From: Methanohalophilus euhalobius
GTDB lineage: Archaea; Halobacteriota; Methanosarcinia; Methanosarcinales; Methanosarcinaceae
Direction of reading: 5' to 3'
Length of the DNA: 64,000 nucleotides
Assembly (NCBI RefSeq): GCF_900215215.1
Contig: NZ_OBDR01000001.1
Span: 356,196-420,195, forward strand
Position numbers and translations under genes: made by a program. The notes beneath the pieces were generated by a model. It had not been told where the DNA came from. It was given only the letters and a program-made list of their open reading frames with translations, and did no database searches. This document shows, one piece after another, positions 28,234 to 36,630 of the stretch. Numbering within the stretch: the first letter of the stretch is position 1; each line of letters begins with the position of its first letter.

Positions 28234-28794
28234 TCAGACAAACTCCAACAATGCTATAACTCCAAATATGGCAGAGATCCCTACAACATCACCGATAGTT
28301 GCAATTATAGGAATAACGGTATCATCCGGGTCAAGCCCGAATTTGTGAGAGGCAACTGCTACAACCAGTGTTACTGCATATACTATGACCAATTCTATCA
28401 CGCATGCCATTACAGAGATACTGAAAAGACTTGTAAACTCTATACCATTGTAAACAATCATCCCCACAATCCATACCACTACACTCAGGAAGCAGGAAGC
28501 GATAATACCTACAATAAAAGCAGCTACCAGACTATTGCGTACAACAGGATTCTTATGGATACGTGTGGTACCAAGACCCATATGAAATGCCGAGGCCAGC
28601 CTTGCTCCAAGCATGCTGCCTGTATCTCCTCCTATTTTTATCAATGCGGGTATCAGGAGTAAAAGGATGGGATATGAGATCAAACTATCCAGATGCGAGT
28701 TCATGATCTGACCTGCAAAAAGGCCGATGAAAGAAGTCAGGAAAAGGATAGGTGCACTGCTTTTCACTATACTTCCAATGGAATAATAGCTCAT
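28234..28794 (-). CDS. Half-size MgtE/SLC41-type divalent cation transporter, second copy
   Basis: 186 aa with five hydrophobic helices corresponding to the MgtE membrane domain only; the cytosolic N and CBS domains of full MgtE are missing. Motifs are PALIKIGGDTGSMLGARLASAFHMG and a helix-5 aspartate in GDVVGISAIFG, the Mg2+-pore Asp of the family. It overlaps its paralogue upstream by four bases (ATGA), so the two probably form a heterodimer that equals one SLC41-like duplicated unit. The PhoU/TrkA-C gene follows. Confidence 0.87.
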   Translation of the reverse strand: MSYYSIGSIVKSSAPILFLTSFIGLFAGQIMNSHLDSLISYPILLLLIPALIKIGGDTGSMLGARLASAFHMGLGTTRIHKNPVVRNSLVAAFIVGIIASCFLSVVVWIVGMIVYNGIEFTSLFSISVMACVIELVIVYAVTLVVAVASHKFGLDPDDTVIPIIATIGDVVGISAIFGVIALLEFV

Positions 28795-29411
28795 ATTGCC
28801 AACACCACCTTTGCGGAAAGAAACAGCATGAACATGGATACGATGTCACCTATAGTTGCTATAGAGGGTGTGACTACATTATCCGGGTCAAAACCAAACC
28901 TGAACATACCTATGGCAAAAAACGTTGCTATTACAGAGAGAATTAAACCTGAAGACAAACCTGCTATAACGGCTATTAATGTAAGGGTAAAGGCACCTGC
29001 ACTTTCCAGACCCAGAGCAACTGTCATAAAATGACCCAACAAACCCAGTACAAAAGAGAGCAACAAACTGAGCAAAAGAGAACCGCCAATATTGTTGAGC
29101 AATTCGGGGTTGCGCTCTATTTTTGTAATCAGACCCATATGTATTGCACTCCCCAGACGGGAGCCCAGGGTAGAGGAGATGTTACCCCGCATTCCAAGCA
29201 CTGCCGGAGTTATCACTAACAGCCCGGGAATTACCTGAAGTTCTTCTGTCATACCGGAAAGAATGAGGCCTGCAACAACACCTCCTACAGTAGCAAGAAG
29301 CTCAAAGGGAAGAACTTCCCTTACAATCGAACCGATACTTGCATAATCCCCGAGATAATAGGCTTCTATATCTTCTTCATATTCATAATTTTCAGGGTCT
29401 GAATCCATCAA
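28791..29411 (-). CDS. Half-size MgtE/SLC41-type divalent cation transporter, first copy
   Basis: 206 aa: an acidic cytosolic head of about 40 residues (MMDSDPENYEYEEDIEAYYLG), then five membrane helices with PAVLGMRGNISSTLGSRLGSAIHMG and GDIVSMFMLFL, parallel to the second copy. MgtE-type channels import Mg2+. First gene of a three-gene unit with the second half-transporter and the regulator. Metal specificity is not shown by the sequence. Confidence 0.87.
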   Translation of the reverse strand: MMDSDPENYEYEEDIEAYYLGDYASIGSIVREVLPFELLATVGGVVAGLILSGMTEELQVIPGLLVITPAVLGMRGNISSTLGSRLGSAIHMGLITKIERNPELLNNIGGSLLLSLLLSFVLGLLGHFMTVALGLESAGAFTLTLIAVIAGLSSGLILSVIATFFAIGMFRFGFDPDNVVTPSIATIGDIVSMFMLFLSAKVVLAI

Positions 29412-29509
29412 AACCTAATCAAATCTTACTATTATAAAAAGAATGGCATTCCATACATCAAAAATGATATATACAACTTGTAACATTTACGGGATGCAAA
29501 CACAGGCTG

Positions 29510-29583
29510 GGGCCCGTGGTCTAGCCGGTCATGACATCGCCTTTACACGGCGAGGATCCTGAGTTCGAATCTCAGCGGGCCCA
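29510..29583 (+). tRNA. tRNA-Val (TAC)
   Basis: Acceptor GGGCCCG/CGGGCCC, discriminator A, CCA encoded (29584-29586), anticodon arm TCGCC-TTTACAC-GGCGA (anticodon TAC), T arm CTGAG-TTCGAAT-CTCAG. Remnants of two unrelated genes begin right after it, consistent with past integration or rearrangement beside a tRNA gene. Confidence 0.95.
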
Positions 29584-29603
29584 CCAGACCTTTTATCGTC
29601 TTA

Positions 29604-29730
29604 TGGTATTGATTTTTCAAGATTTTTAAGCTTATTTTCCAGATTTTCTACTCTTGTCGTGAGGTCAGATTTGGTAGTTGGTTGTATAACTTCTATTTCA
29701 CTATCAAAATCTTCGTCCAGCGAGATTATG
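29604..29730 (-). pseudogene. C-terminal remnant of an unidentified coiled-coil-ended gene
   Basis: On the minus strand an open stretch without a start codon reads ISLDEDFDSEIEVI, then PTTKSDLTTRVENLENKLKN, and ends LEKSIP at TAA. The final 25 residues form a short coiled coil. The 5' part is missing at about 29730, where the frame meets the kinase remnant on the other strand. The family is not recognisable. Confidence 0.4.
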
Positions 29731-29734
29731 AATA

Positions 29735-29862
29735 ATGGAGTGCCTTTGTTGCAACTGATTGAATTACATGGCGGAAATGTGTGGGTAGAAAGTCAATACG
29801 GCAAATACAGTATATTCGGATTCAACCTTCCCTTAAGCCCCGATGATAAAAATCTACAATAA
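29735..29862 (+). pseudogene. C-terminal remnant of a sensor histidine kinase
   Basis: The last 42 codons read PLLQLIELHGGNVWVESQYG followed by KYSIFGFNLPLS, matching the G2 box and end of HATPase domains (typical IIELHGG-x-I-x-VES-x-x-GKGS-x-F-x-F-x-LP). GKGS has become GKYS, and everything upstream of the kinase end is missing. It is a fragment with no function expected. The rest of 29587-29985 has only AT-rich spacer and the promoter region of the cytochrome. Confidence 0.7.
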
Positions 29863-29985
29863 GGAGTGGAATCCCAAAAGCTCCACACCAATACTAAAAT
29901 CGCAACAAATAGAATACTTTTTTACCCGATTATACTAAATACAATCATAGCTAATCTTATCAAAAGATTAACGTGGGAGTATTAG

Positions 29986-31272
29986 TTGATCAAAATTGTA
30001 ATTGTAGCACTAACTTTGTTATTCTTATCAGCAGGCATGACAGGGGCCTGGCAACCGGAGACATGCAAGCAATGTCACAATGAACAATACATTATATGGA
30101 ATTCTTCGGCACACGCGGATTCCCTGAAAGCGGCAGGAGGGTCGGTTGTTGACATTGAAAGTTGCACGGAATGCCACGTTGAATCCTCAATAAAGGAAAC
30201 ATAGGGAAGAGAAGATGTGGAGACAACTATTGAGCCAATTACGTGTGAAGTCTGCCATCGGCCTCCTGAAACAGGTTATGATTCACATATTGACAATCCG
30301 TCCAGCCATATACCAAAAGTGAATCTTTCCGCCGGGATGTGTGGCAACTGCCATACGGATTCACATCATCCTATTATTGATGAATGGGATGAGTATTCCT
30401 ACAAAAAATTTGATATGGAATCGATGGCAAGTCATTCCGAACCCACTGATGTGGCGGAAACCTTCATTCTTGAAAGGGATAATTCCTGAGTCTCATTCAA
30501 AAGCACCGATGGTGCCATTGTTTCTCTGGAAGATGAAAGTATCGATGGTCTGAACCTGGATGAAGTTCCACAACCTGAAGATGTAGAAGAATGGCGTGTT
30601 ACCTGTGTAGCCTGCCATGAACCACATTCCGCTGAATACCGTATAGAGGGGGCTCTTCTTTGTGGGAATTGTCATAACGGCATGGGTGCCACGGCAGATG
30701 GCATGACTACGGAAATCCACCATCCCAACTGGGAGATGTATAACGATTCCATCTATAACACAGGCAACCACCCTGAGGTCGGGTGTTTGGATTGTCATAT
30801 GGCTTCAAGGGAGTATAATGACACCACACATGAAATAGCCGGGCATACCTTCGATTATGAACCCGAACTGCTATTCAGTTTGGAATCATCCGGGGAATGT
30901 TATGATTGCCATGATGAAGAATTTGCAGAAGTTATTGAAACAAGACAGGATTTGATTGCGCAAAGGATTGAAGAACTTAAAAGTGTACAGAACAATGCCA
31001 GTGTTGCTCTGGAAAATCTCAATGGTACGGCTTCCTATGAGACAAAACTTGAAGACTACAACAATGCAGTCTTTTACATGCATTTTGTTGAAGAGGACGG
31101 ATGTCTTGGCATTCACAACATGGAAAAGGCCAATGAATATCTGGACAAATCAGAAAAATTATTCAATTCTGTAACTGAAACTGAAGAGCCTGTTGAGCAA
31201 CCCGGATTTGAAGCAATTGTTGCAGTCTTTGGCCTGATGTTTATGTTCTGGATAGCAAAGAAAAGGGATTGA
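29986..31272 (+). pseudogene. Surface-anchored multiheme c-type cytochrome, interrupted by TAG and TGA
   Basis: One frame of 429 codons from TTG 29986 (RBS GTGGGAG) contains eight CxxCH heme motifs (CKQCH, CTECH, CEVCH, CGNCH, CVACH, CGNCH, CLDCH, CYDCH). It begins with a signal peptide (IKIVIVALTLLFLSAGMTGA) and ends with a PGF-CTERM sorting signal (QPGFEAIVAVFGLMFMFW, then KKRD), so it would be an exported, lipid-anchored electron carrier of the kind used in methanogen extracellular electron transfer. TAG is at codon 73 (30202-30204) and TGA at codon 168 (30487-30489). The TGA is followed by VSFKSTDGAI, which looks like a lost C-x-x-CK heme site with both cysteines changed. TAG could be pyrrolysine, but TGA has no known sense reading in this family, so decay is more likely. 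Confidence 0.85.
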
Positions 31273-31287
31273 ATTATCCCTTAACTT

Positions 31288-31362
31288 TTACTTTTCTTTG
31301 TTCTTTTCAATTTGCTCTCTGAGTGCCTTAATACCTACTGTGTCTTTTTCAACCCTCACCAT
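31288..31362 (-). CDS. Possible 24-aa peptide
   Basis: ATG-TAA frame of 25 codons (MVRVEKDTVGIKALREQIEK and a lysine-rich end) with a perfect GGTGAT three bases before the ATG and TATAAAATG 15 bases further up. It lies between the cytochrome and the DUF2117 gene. The strong RBS is the main support; no family recognised. The remaining bases up to 31500 show no gene. Confidence 0.35.
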   Translation of the reverse strand: MVRVEKDTVGIKALREQIEKNKEK

Positions 31363-31500
31363 TATATCACCTGTAAAGGGCATTTTATACGCCGGCTTCA
31401 CATCATTTCAAGCTGGCAATTCCAAAACTCCCTAATAAAAATAAAATATCTTCAGTAATAAGTGTATGTAACTATCTGGAAATACCTGGAGGGATACAGA

Positions 31501-32628
31501 TTAATAATTAGATTCAATTGGATAGAAGATCACATGCCTTATGTGAAATTTTGCCAGATCAAGAATCTGTTCTTCCAGATAAGATTTAGAGGGAAATTCG
31601 GGGAGGGATGTAGGAAAGAATGAATCCTTTATTTGTTCTCCCACTATATCGTCACAACCTCTTTCAACCTGTATTATCGTAGAACCTTCGCAATATTCAG
31701 CATCAACAAGCACATTATCCCTGTCCCCATCAGTAATTCCTATCAATGGTATTTCCAGACGTTTCAGGATGCTTCCTGCAATAGCCGTTGTGTCATCCCC
31801 AACTGAAATTGCTAGGTCCGCTTTTCTTGCAAGTTCGAATGTCCTTTCCGCTTCATGGTTAATAATTACGGCCCTACATAACTGGTGCTTATGAACATCA
31901 ATTCTTTCCCTGTTCATTGATTCCAGAACAGGAGTGCGGCGTAAATTTCCACTTTTTATCCACGCATTTTCAGGGTCAATCTTACCGATGTATGAAGCAA
32001 GTTTTTCCACACCATGTTTTTTCAATTGTCCGCCCTTGATAGCAATAATAATCCCATCCTCAAATATTAATTCCACATCCTCAGTATTGGCGTAACCGAT
32101 TACAAGGCCGTTGACCATTATGGATTCTCCGGGCAGGACCCCTGAAATCATACGTATCGTTTTATTATCGTTTTTTCTGATAGATGGTTGCCTTGCAATT
32201 TCAGGGTACACCAGTGGCATACCCAATTTCCTGCATAGCCAGTATACATCGGAGTTTACATTTTGTCCCCTGTGAATAACTTTCCCATCCAAATTCCCGG
32301 GTCTTTCAACATGTACAAGGGGGACTTCAATATCCACTCTATCCGCCACCATATTTCCAAAAACAATCCCGCTTTCAATGGTTTTACCATGATTTAGCAG
32401 GAATACACAGTCACACTCTTTTGCAAGTTCAGTGATCGCCTCACTGGGTTTGCTCAAACTCCAGATGTCGATTAAATCTTCAAGAAAGGAATCCAGCACG
32501 GCCAGTTTACACATAGTCCCGGCGGCTACGGCATACACATCTGCTCTTGCTGAAAGAAGTTGTATTATTTTCCCTGCCCAGCCACTGTCTATTATTTCCG
32601 GGCCGTGTATTATAATTCCATATTTCAT
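31501..32628 (-). CDS. DUF2117 family protein
   Basis: 375 aa, soluble. It begins MKYGIIIHGPEIIDSGWAGK and has GCDD and ERPGNLDGKVIHRGQNV stretches typical of the archaeal DUF2117 family, largely confined to methanogens. Function unknown. The gene is divergent from the LarA-like gene with 150 bases between them, and preceded by CATCC on the coding side without a clear RBS. Confidence 0.8.
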   Translation of the reverse strand: MKYGIIIHGPEIIDSGWAGKIIQLLSARADVYAVAAGTMCKLAVLDSFLEDLIDIWSLSKPSEAITELAKECDCVFLLNHGKTIESGIVFGNMVADRVDIEVPLVHVERPGNLDGKVIHRGQNVNSDVYWLCRKLGMPLVYPEIARQPSIRKNDNKTIRMISGVLPGESIMVNGLVIGYANTEDVELIFEDGIIIAIKGGQLKKHGVEKLASYIGKIDPENAWIKSGNLRRTPVLESMNRERIDVHKHQLCRAVIINHEAERTFELARKADLAISVGDDTTAIAGSILKRLEIPLIGITDGDRDNVLVDAEYCEGSTIIQVERGCDDIVGEQIKDSFFPTSLPEFPSKSYLEEQILDLAKFHIRHVIFYPIESNY

Positions 32629-32796
32629 CCTGTCATCCTTATACTTAATGTCTCATAAGTGAAGATAAATTTATATCTTATCGATTCAAACCATCAACCT
32701 GACAAAAGTCGGTCTATTCTGAGTAATATCCATCCCCTCCGTTTTACCTTCATATGCGACTTTTGTCTTCATTGCAAATAAATGAGGACCGACAAA

Positions 32797-34041
32797 ATGA
32801 CCGTAATCACTGTACCCTATGGTAACGAAAGTATTGATGTCAACATTCCGGATTCCAATATGGGTGATATCCTGATGCCCTGTGAAATGGAAGTAGAATC
32901 TACCCCTGAGGAACTTGTAAAAAATGCTCTTGCAAATCCGGTAAACAGCAAAAAACTTTCAGAAATCGTAACACCGAATTCCAATGTAGCCATCATAGTC
33001 AGTGATATTACCCGTCCATCCCCCTCTGCAACAATGCTCCCAACACTTCTTGAAGAATTGAAATCCGGAGGATGTACCGAAGAAAATGTAACGGTGGTCT
33101 GTGCTCTGGGACTTCATCGCCAGCAAACTGAAGAAGAGATTAAAAAAATACTGGGCCCTCTTTATGGAAACGTCAGATTTGTTGAACATAATAAAGAAAA
33201 TTGTGTAAAGGTGGGAACAACTTCCAGAGGGACTCCGGTCGAAATATTCAAAGAAGTTTATGAGTCTGATATAGTAGTGTGTACCGGTAATATTGAATTC
33301 CACTATTATGCAGGTTACAGTGGAGGTGCAAAAGCAATCCTTCCCGGGGTGAGTTCCAATAATTCTGTTATTACAAACCATAAGATGATGACTATTGAAG
33401 AGGCAACTACCGGCAATATCGACAGTCCTGTAAGACAGGATATGGAGGAAGCGGCTCAAATATTCGGCCCGGATTTTTTACTCAATGTGGTCCTCAACAG
33501 CAAAAAGGAAATCGTCAGGGCTGTAGCCGGTGATATTATAGATGCCCACCGAAAAGGAGTTGACTGTGTGGATAAGATGTACAAGGTGGAAGTGAAACCT
33601 GCAGATGTTGTCATTACAGCAACCGATGTCTCAAAAGGGATGAACCTCTATCAGGCATACAAACCGCTGGACAATGCAAAAATGGCAGTTATTGACGGAG
33701 GCACCATCCTGCTTGCAGCCCCATGCAGGGAAGGGTTTGGTCATGAAATATTTGAGCGCTGGAGCCGACAATGCAGTTGTCCTGTGGAAACAATTGAAAA
33801 ATTCAACTCAAATTTTGAGTTTGGGGGACATAAAGCGGCATTTATAGCACAGCTTGCAATGAAACATGATTTGCTCATGTATTCAGAAATGCCTGAAAAG
33901 GATGTACAGGACGTGTTTTTCAAGCCTGTACCAGACATCCAGCAGGCGATTGATTCAATCATTGCAAAAAATCCGGCCGTGAGAATCCATTTCATGCCCC
34001 ATGGCCAGAGTACCCTGCCGATTCAAAAGTCGAGAATTTAA
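32797..34041 (+). CDS. LarA-like nickel-pincer racemase/epimerase family protein
   Basis: 414 aa from ATG 32797 (GAGG nine bases upstream); ATG 32782 would add five residues. LarA motifs are visible: SDITRPSPSATMLPTLLEEL, the catalytic-type His in ALGLHRQQT, and HYYAGYSGGAKAILPG, which holds the second His and the Lys that binds the nickel-pincer cofactor. LarA enzymes racemise or epimerise 2-hydroxy acids. The cofactor genes larB, larC and larE are not in the window. The real substrate in methanogens is unknown, so only the superfamily is claimed. Confidence 0.85.
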   Translation: MTVITVPYGNESIDVNIPDSNMGDILMPCEMEVESTPEELVKNALANPVNSKKLSEIVTPNSNVAIIVSDITRPSPSATMLPTLLEELKSGGCTEENVTVVCALGLHRQQTEEEIKKILGPLYGNVRFVEHNKENCVKVGTTSRGTPVEIFKEVYESDIVVCTGNIEFHYYAGYSGGAKAILPGVSSNNSVITNHKMMTIEEATTGNIDSPVRQDMEEAAQIFGPDFLLNVVLNSKKEIVRAVAGDIIDAHRKGVDCVDKMYKVEVKPADVVITATDVSKGMNLYQAYKPLDNAKMAVIDGGTILLAAPCREGFGHEIFERWSRQCSCPVETIEKFNSNFEFGGHKAAFIAQLAMKHDLLMYSEMPEKDVQDVFFKPVPDIQQAIDSIIAKNPAVRIHFMPHGQSTLPIQKSRI

Positions 34042-34053
34042 GAGACTGCTTAC

Positions 34054-34878
34054 TTATGCGTGATCATGTACCCAGAAATCACCTTCCATGGTAACTTCTT
34101 TTTTCCATATGGGCACCTCTGACTTTACTCTTTCAATCGCATCACTCAGGGCTTTAAATAACTCCTGTCTGTGGGCCGATGCTACAGCAATATACACAAT
34201 ATCCTCTCCCCGCATTAGTCGGCCACTTTTGTGATGGATTAACACTTCGATAATTCCTTCTCTTTGTTTGAGGTCATTACATATCTTTTCTATACGTTCA
34301 TCAGCAACACTCTCATATTTTTCAAATTCGAGCATTTTTGTGCTGATATCATCTGTCTCCCCTCTTACCACACCGGTGAAAGTACCGATACTTCCAGTCA
34401 GAGGAAATTCAGGCATATGACGTATTCTGTCAATCATACTGTTCAGGGTTACGAATTCCGATGTTTGCTGTACAATTCCTGCAACTTCGTCCATATCCCA
34501 GTCCGAACAAGGAGCAAGCCTGAGTACAACATTCCCTGCTTCCTCATCCATCTCTCCCAGCATTATTTTGGGCAAATCACTATTTGTAGCGCCTTCCACG
34601 ATAGCGTAATCCATCCCTCTGCCTGCAAGGACTTCAAGAGCTTCATCCAGGCCTGCCCCACGCTGAATAGAAACCATACCTTCCTCTGAGACTGCAGTCA
34701 CGTTTTCAGCGCCAGAATCGAAATGTTTACCCGTATCTTTTTTTGGGGAATCAAAGCGATGATCATGCATGATTTTGACAGTACCAACTTTACCCTTCAA
34801 AGCAAGTTTTTCCACCAGCCTGCAAACAAAAGTTGTCTTGCCGGTATTTTTGTAACCAATAACAGCTACGACTTTCAT
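34054..34878 (-). CDS. MobB-MoaE fusion, molybdopterin cofactor biosynthesis
   Basis: 274 aa. Residues 1-145 are MobB, a GTPase-like P-loop protein (VAVIGYKNTGKTTF, then KIMHDH and EGATNSDLPKIM). Residues 150-274 are MoaE, the large molybdopterin synthase subunit (GSIGTFTGVVRGE, KYESVADERIEKI, HKSGRLMRGEDIVYIAVASAHR, PIWKKEV). The fusion links sulfur insertion into the pterin with nucleotide attachment and is known in archaea. It supplies tungsto- or molybdopterin to formylmethanofuran dehydrogenase. Convergent with the LarA-like gene. Confidence 0.92.
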   Translation of the reverse strand: MKVVAVIGYKNTGKTTFVCRLVEKLALKGKVGTVKIMHDHRFDSPKKDTGKHFDSGAENVTAVSEEGMVSIQRGAGLDEALEVLAGRGMDYAIVEGATNSDLPKIMLGEMDEEAGNVVLRLAPCSDWDMDEVAGIVQQTSEFVTLNSMIDRIRHMPEFPLTGSIGTFTGVVRGETDDISTKMLEFEKYESVADERIEKICNDLKQREGIIEVLIHHKSGRLMRGEDIVYIAVASAHRQELFKALSDAIERVKSEVPIWKKEVTMEGDFWVHDHA

Positions 34879-34989
34879 AATTATGGCATGGAATTATAAA
34901 TATAAGTAGGCATTGGATAGACTGACATAATTTGATAATTAAGAAATATTACGTATTATTTATATATAAGAGGATTATTTACTCAATGT

Positions 34990-35679
34990 ATGGATGAGCA
35001 GAAATTAAGGGTACAGGATATGCCATTGGAAGAAAGGCCAAGGGAGAGAATTGCAAAATATGGGCCTTCGAACCTTTCCAATACGGAATTGCTTGCAATA
35101 ATCCTGCGAACCGGTACAGCGAAGGAAAATGTGATCAACCTGTGCAGTCGTATTTTTGCAAATTATTCTATCAAAAATTTAAGTCAGGCCAATATCACAA
35201 AGCTGACCGAAATCCATGGAGTAGGGATTGCAAAGGCTTCCCAGATCTCTGCTATATTCGAACTGGCTCGCAGGCTTGAGAAACATTCAGATGAGCCACT
35301 GCCACGTATCCGTTCCCCGGATGATGTGTACAAACTCCTGTATCCCCAGTTGAGGTGCCAGAAAAAAGAACATCTTACAACCCTTCACCTTGACACCAAA
35401 AATCAGGTCCTACGGGAAGATGTGGTATCAATAGGCAGCCTCAATGCCAATATTGTTCATCCAAGGGAGGTATTCAAATCAGCCCTTCTGGAATCAGCAG
35501 CCTCTGTAATTCTTACACACAATCATCCATCGGGAGATCCCACACCAAGCAGGGAAGATATAAATATTACCCGTAAACTCGTAGACGGAGGGAAAATACT
35601 CGGAATTGATGTACTGGATCATGTGATAATCGGGGAAGGAAAATTTGTGAGTTTGAAGGATGAAGGATATATTTCCTGA
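34990..35679 (+). CDS. radC: RadC/JAB-domain protein
   Basis: 229 aa. N-terminal helix-hairpin-helix part (ERIAKYGPSNLSNTELLAIIL, EIHGVGIAKASQISAIFELA) and a C-terminal JAMM metalloprotease-like fold with ILTHNHPSGDPTPSRED (HxHx7D-type ligands complete). Widespread in bacteria and some archaea; the old name 'DNA repair protein' is not supported by a defined activity. Separated by 39 bases from mmp11 on the same strand. Confidence 0.93.
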   Translation: MDEQKLRVQDMPLEERPRERIAKYGPSNLSNTELLAIILRTGTAKENVINLCSRIFANYSIKNLSQANITKLTEIHGVGIAKASQISAIFELARRLEKHSDEPLPRIRSPDDVYKLLYPQLRCQKKEHLTTLHLDTKNQVLREDVVSIGSLNANIVHPREVFKSALLESAASVILTHNHPSGDPTPSREDINITRKLVDGGKILGIDVLDHVIIGEGKFVSLKDEGYIS

Positions 35680-35718
35680 CAAAAGATTTAAAGCATTTTC
35701 CGACAATTATCCAGCCGA

Positions 35719-36630
35719 ATGAAAGAGATAGAACTTGATGAACCATACTCCATCCCTTACAGGGCAATCTATGCCATATGTGATGAAACGGATGAATGTG
35801 CGGAGATAATTGAACATAGTAATTGTTATGGTGGTGCTGCATGGGCCAGGCACCATTATTCCCACTCCCCTATTGTCCGGCAGGTAAGGACACTGGGAAA
35901 TATGACTCGCTATCTTGTAAAAACCGGTAATGTACCCCTTGAACTAAAGCCATCGTCTGCCGCTGCAGGTATTGAAGCGGTGGAAATCAAAGATAATGAG
36001 GTTGCAATTACCTATGCCGGACTGGGTGGGGGAGGCGTCGGTGCCACGCGTTGTCGTGCACAGGCAGCCGGGGTCCTACACTCAGAAACTACTCCCTCTG
36101 GAGGTGGGAAGGCGGCAAAAGGTACCATCATTGTCCCAAAACGCAAGCGTGTACTCGTGGGAATTGATGATACTGACAACAAAGAAACAGGTGCTACCTG
36201 GTGTCTGACCCACAACATCGCAAAAGAACTGGATTGTGTGGAAAGTGTGTACCTCTCCCACTCCCTGGTGCAACTTTTCCCTGTATCGGCAAAAACCCAG
36301 AACTGTGTTTCAACAGTCCTGGAATTTGGATGTGTGAATGAAAGGGCACAGAATGCACTCCTTGAAAATATCCGCAGTGCACTGGAAAAGTACAGTGTAT
36401 CAAAGGATACGGGAATGGTTGTCCTCGACTCCTTTAATGCTTCCAGCATTAAGGAATACAGCAGATTGTGCAGGTCTGCTGAGCTGACCTATGAGTTTGC
36501 AATGGAGTATGCTGAAAATCATGGTGTGGATGTCTGGATTGATGGTAAAGGCGTAATAGGTGCCCTTGCTGCCCTACCCTGGTTTGCCAGACCGGATGAT
36601 TCGGTAATAATGGATGCTGAACTCCCATGA
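35719..36630 (+). CDS. Methanogenesis marker protein 11
   Basis: 303 aa. I recognise the marker-11 family by its central GLGGGGVGATRCRAQA region and VLVGIDDTDNKETGATWCLTHNIAKELD, related to the DDTD motif of TiaS-like proteins, plus PVSAKTQNCVSTVLEFG. Function unknown; it is restricted to methanogens. It overlaps the TPP-enzyme gene by four bases (ATGA), so they are co-translated. This is the start of a compact cluster with a nitrilase and, on the other strand, marker 12. Confidence 0.85.
   Translation: MKEIELDEPYSIPYRAIYAICDETDECAEIIEHSNCYGGAAWARHHYSHSPIVRQVRTLGNMTRYLVKTGNVPLELKPSSAAAGIEAVEIKDNEVAITYAGLGGGGVGATRCRAQAAGVLHSETTPSGGGKAAKGTIIVPKRKRVLVGIDDTDNKETGATWCLTHNIAKELDCVESVYLSHSLVQLFPVSAKTQNCVSTVLEFGCVNERAQNALLENIRSALEKYSVSKDTGMVVLDSFNASSIKEYSRLCRSAELTYEFAMEYAENHGVDVWIDGKGVIGALAALPWFARPDDSVIMDAELP

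Noticed and set aside
30487..30489. TGA as selenocysteine in the cytochrome
   Set aside because: It stands at a former Cys position, but Methanosarcinaceae are not known to use selenocysteine, no SECIS-like element was seen, and the second Cys of the heme motif is also lost (Phe). Mutation is simpler.
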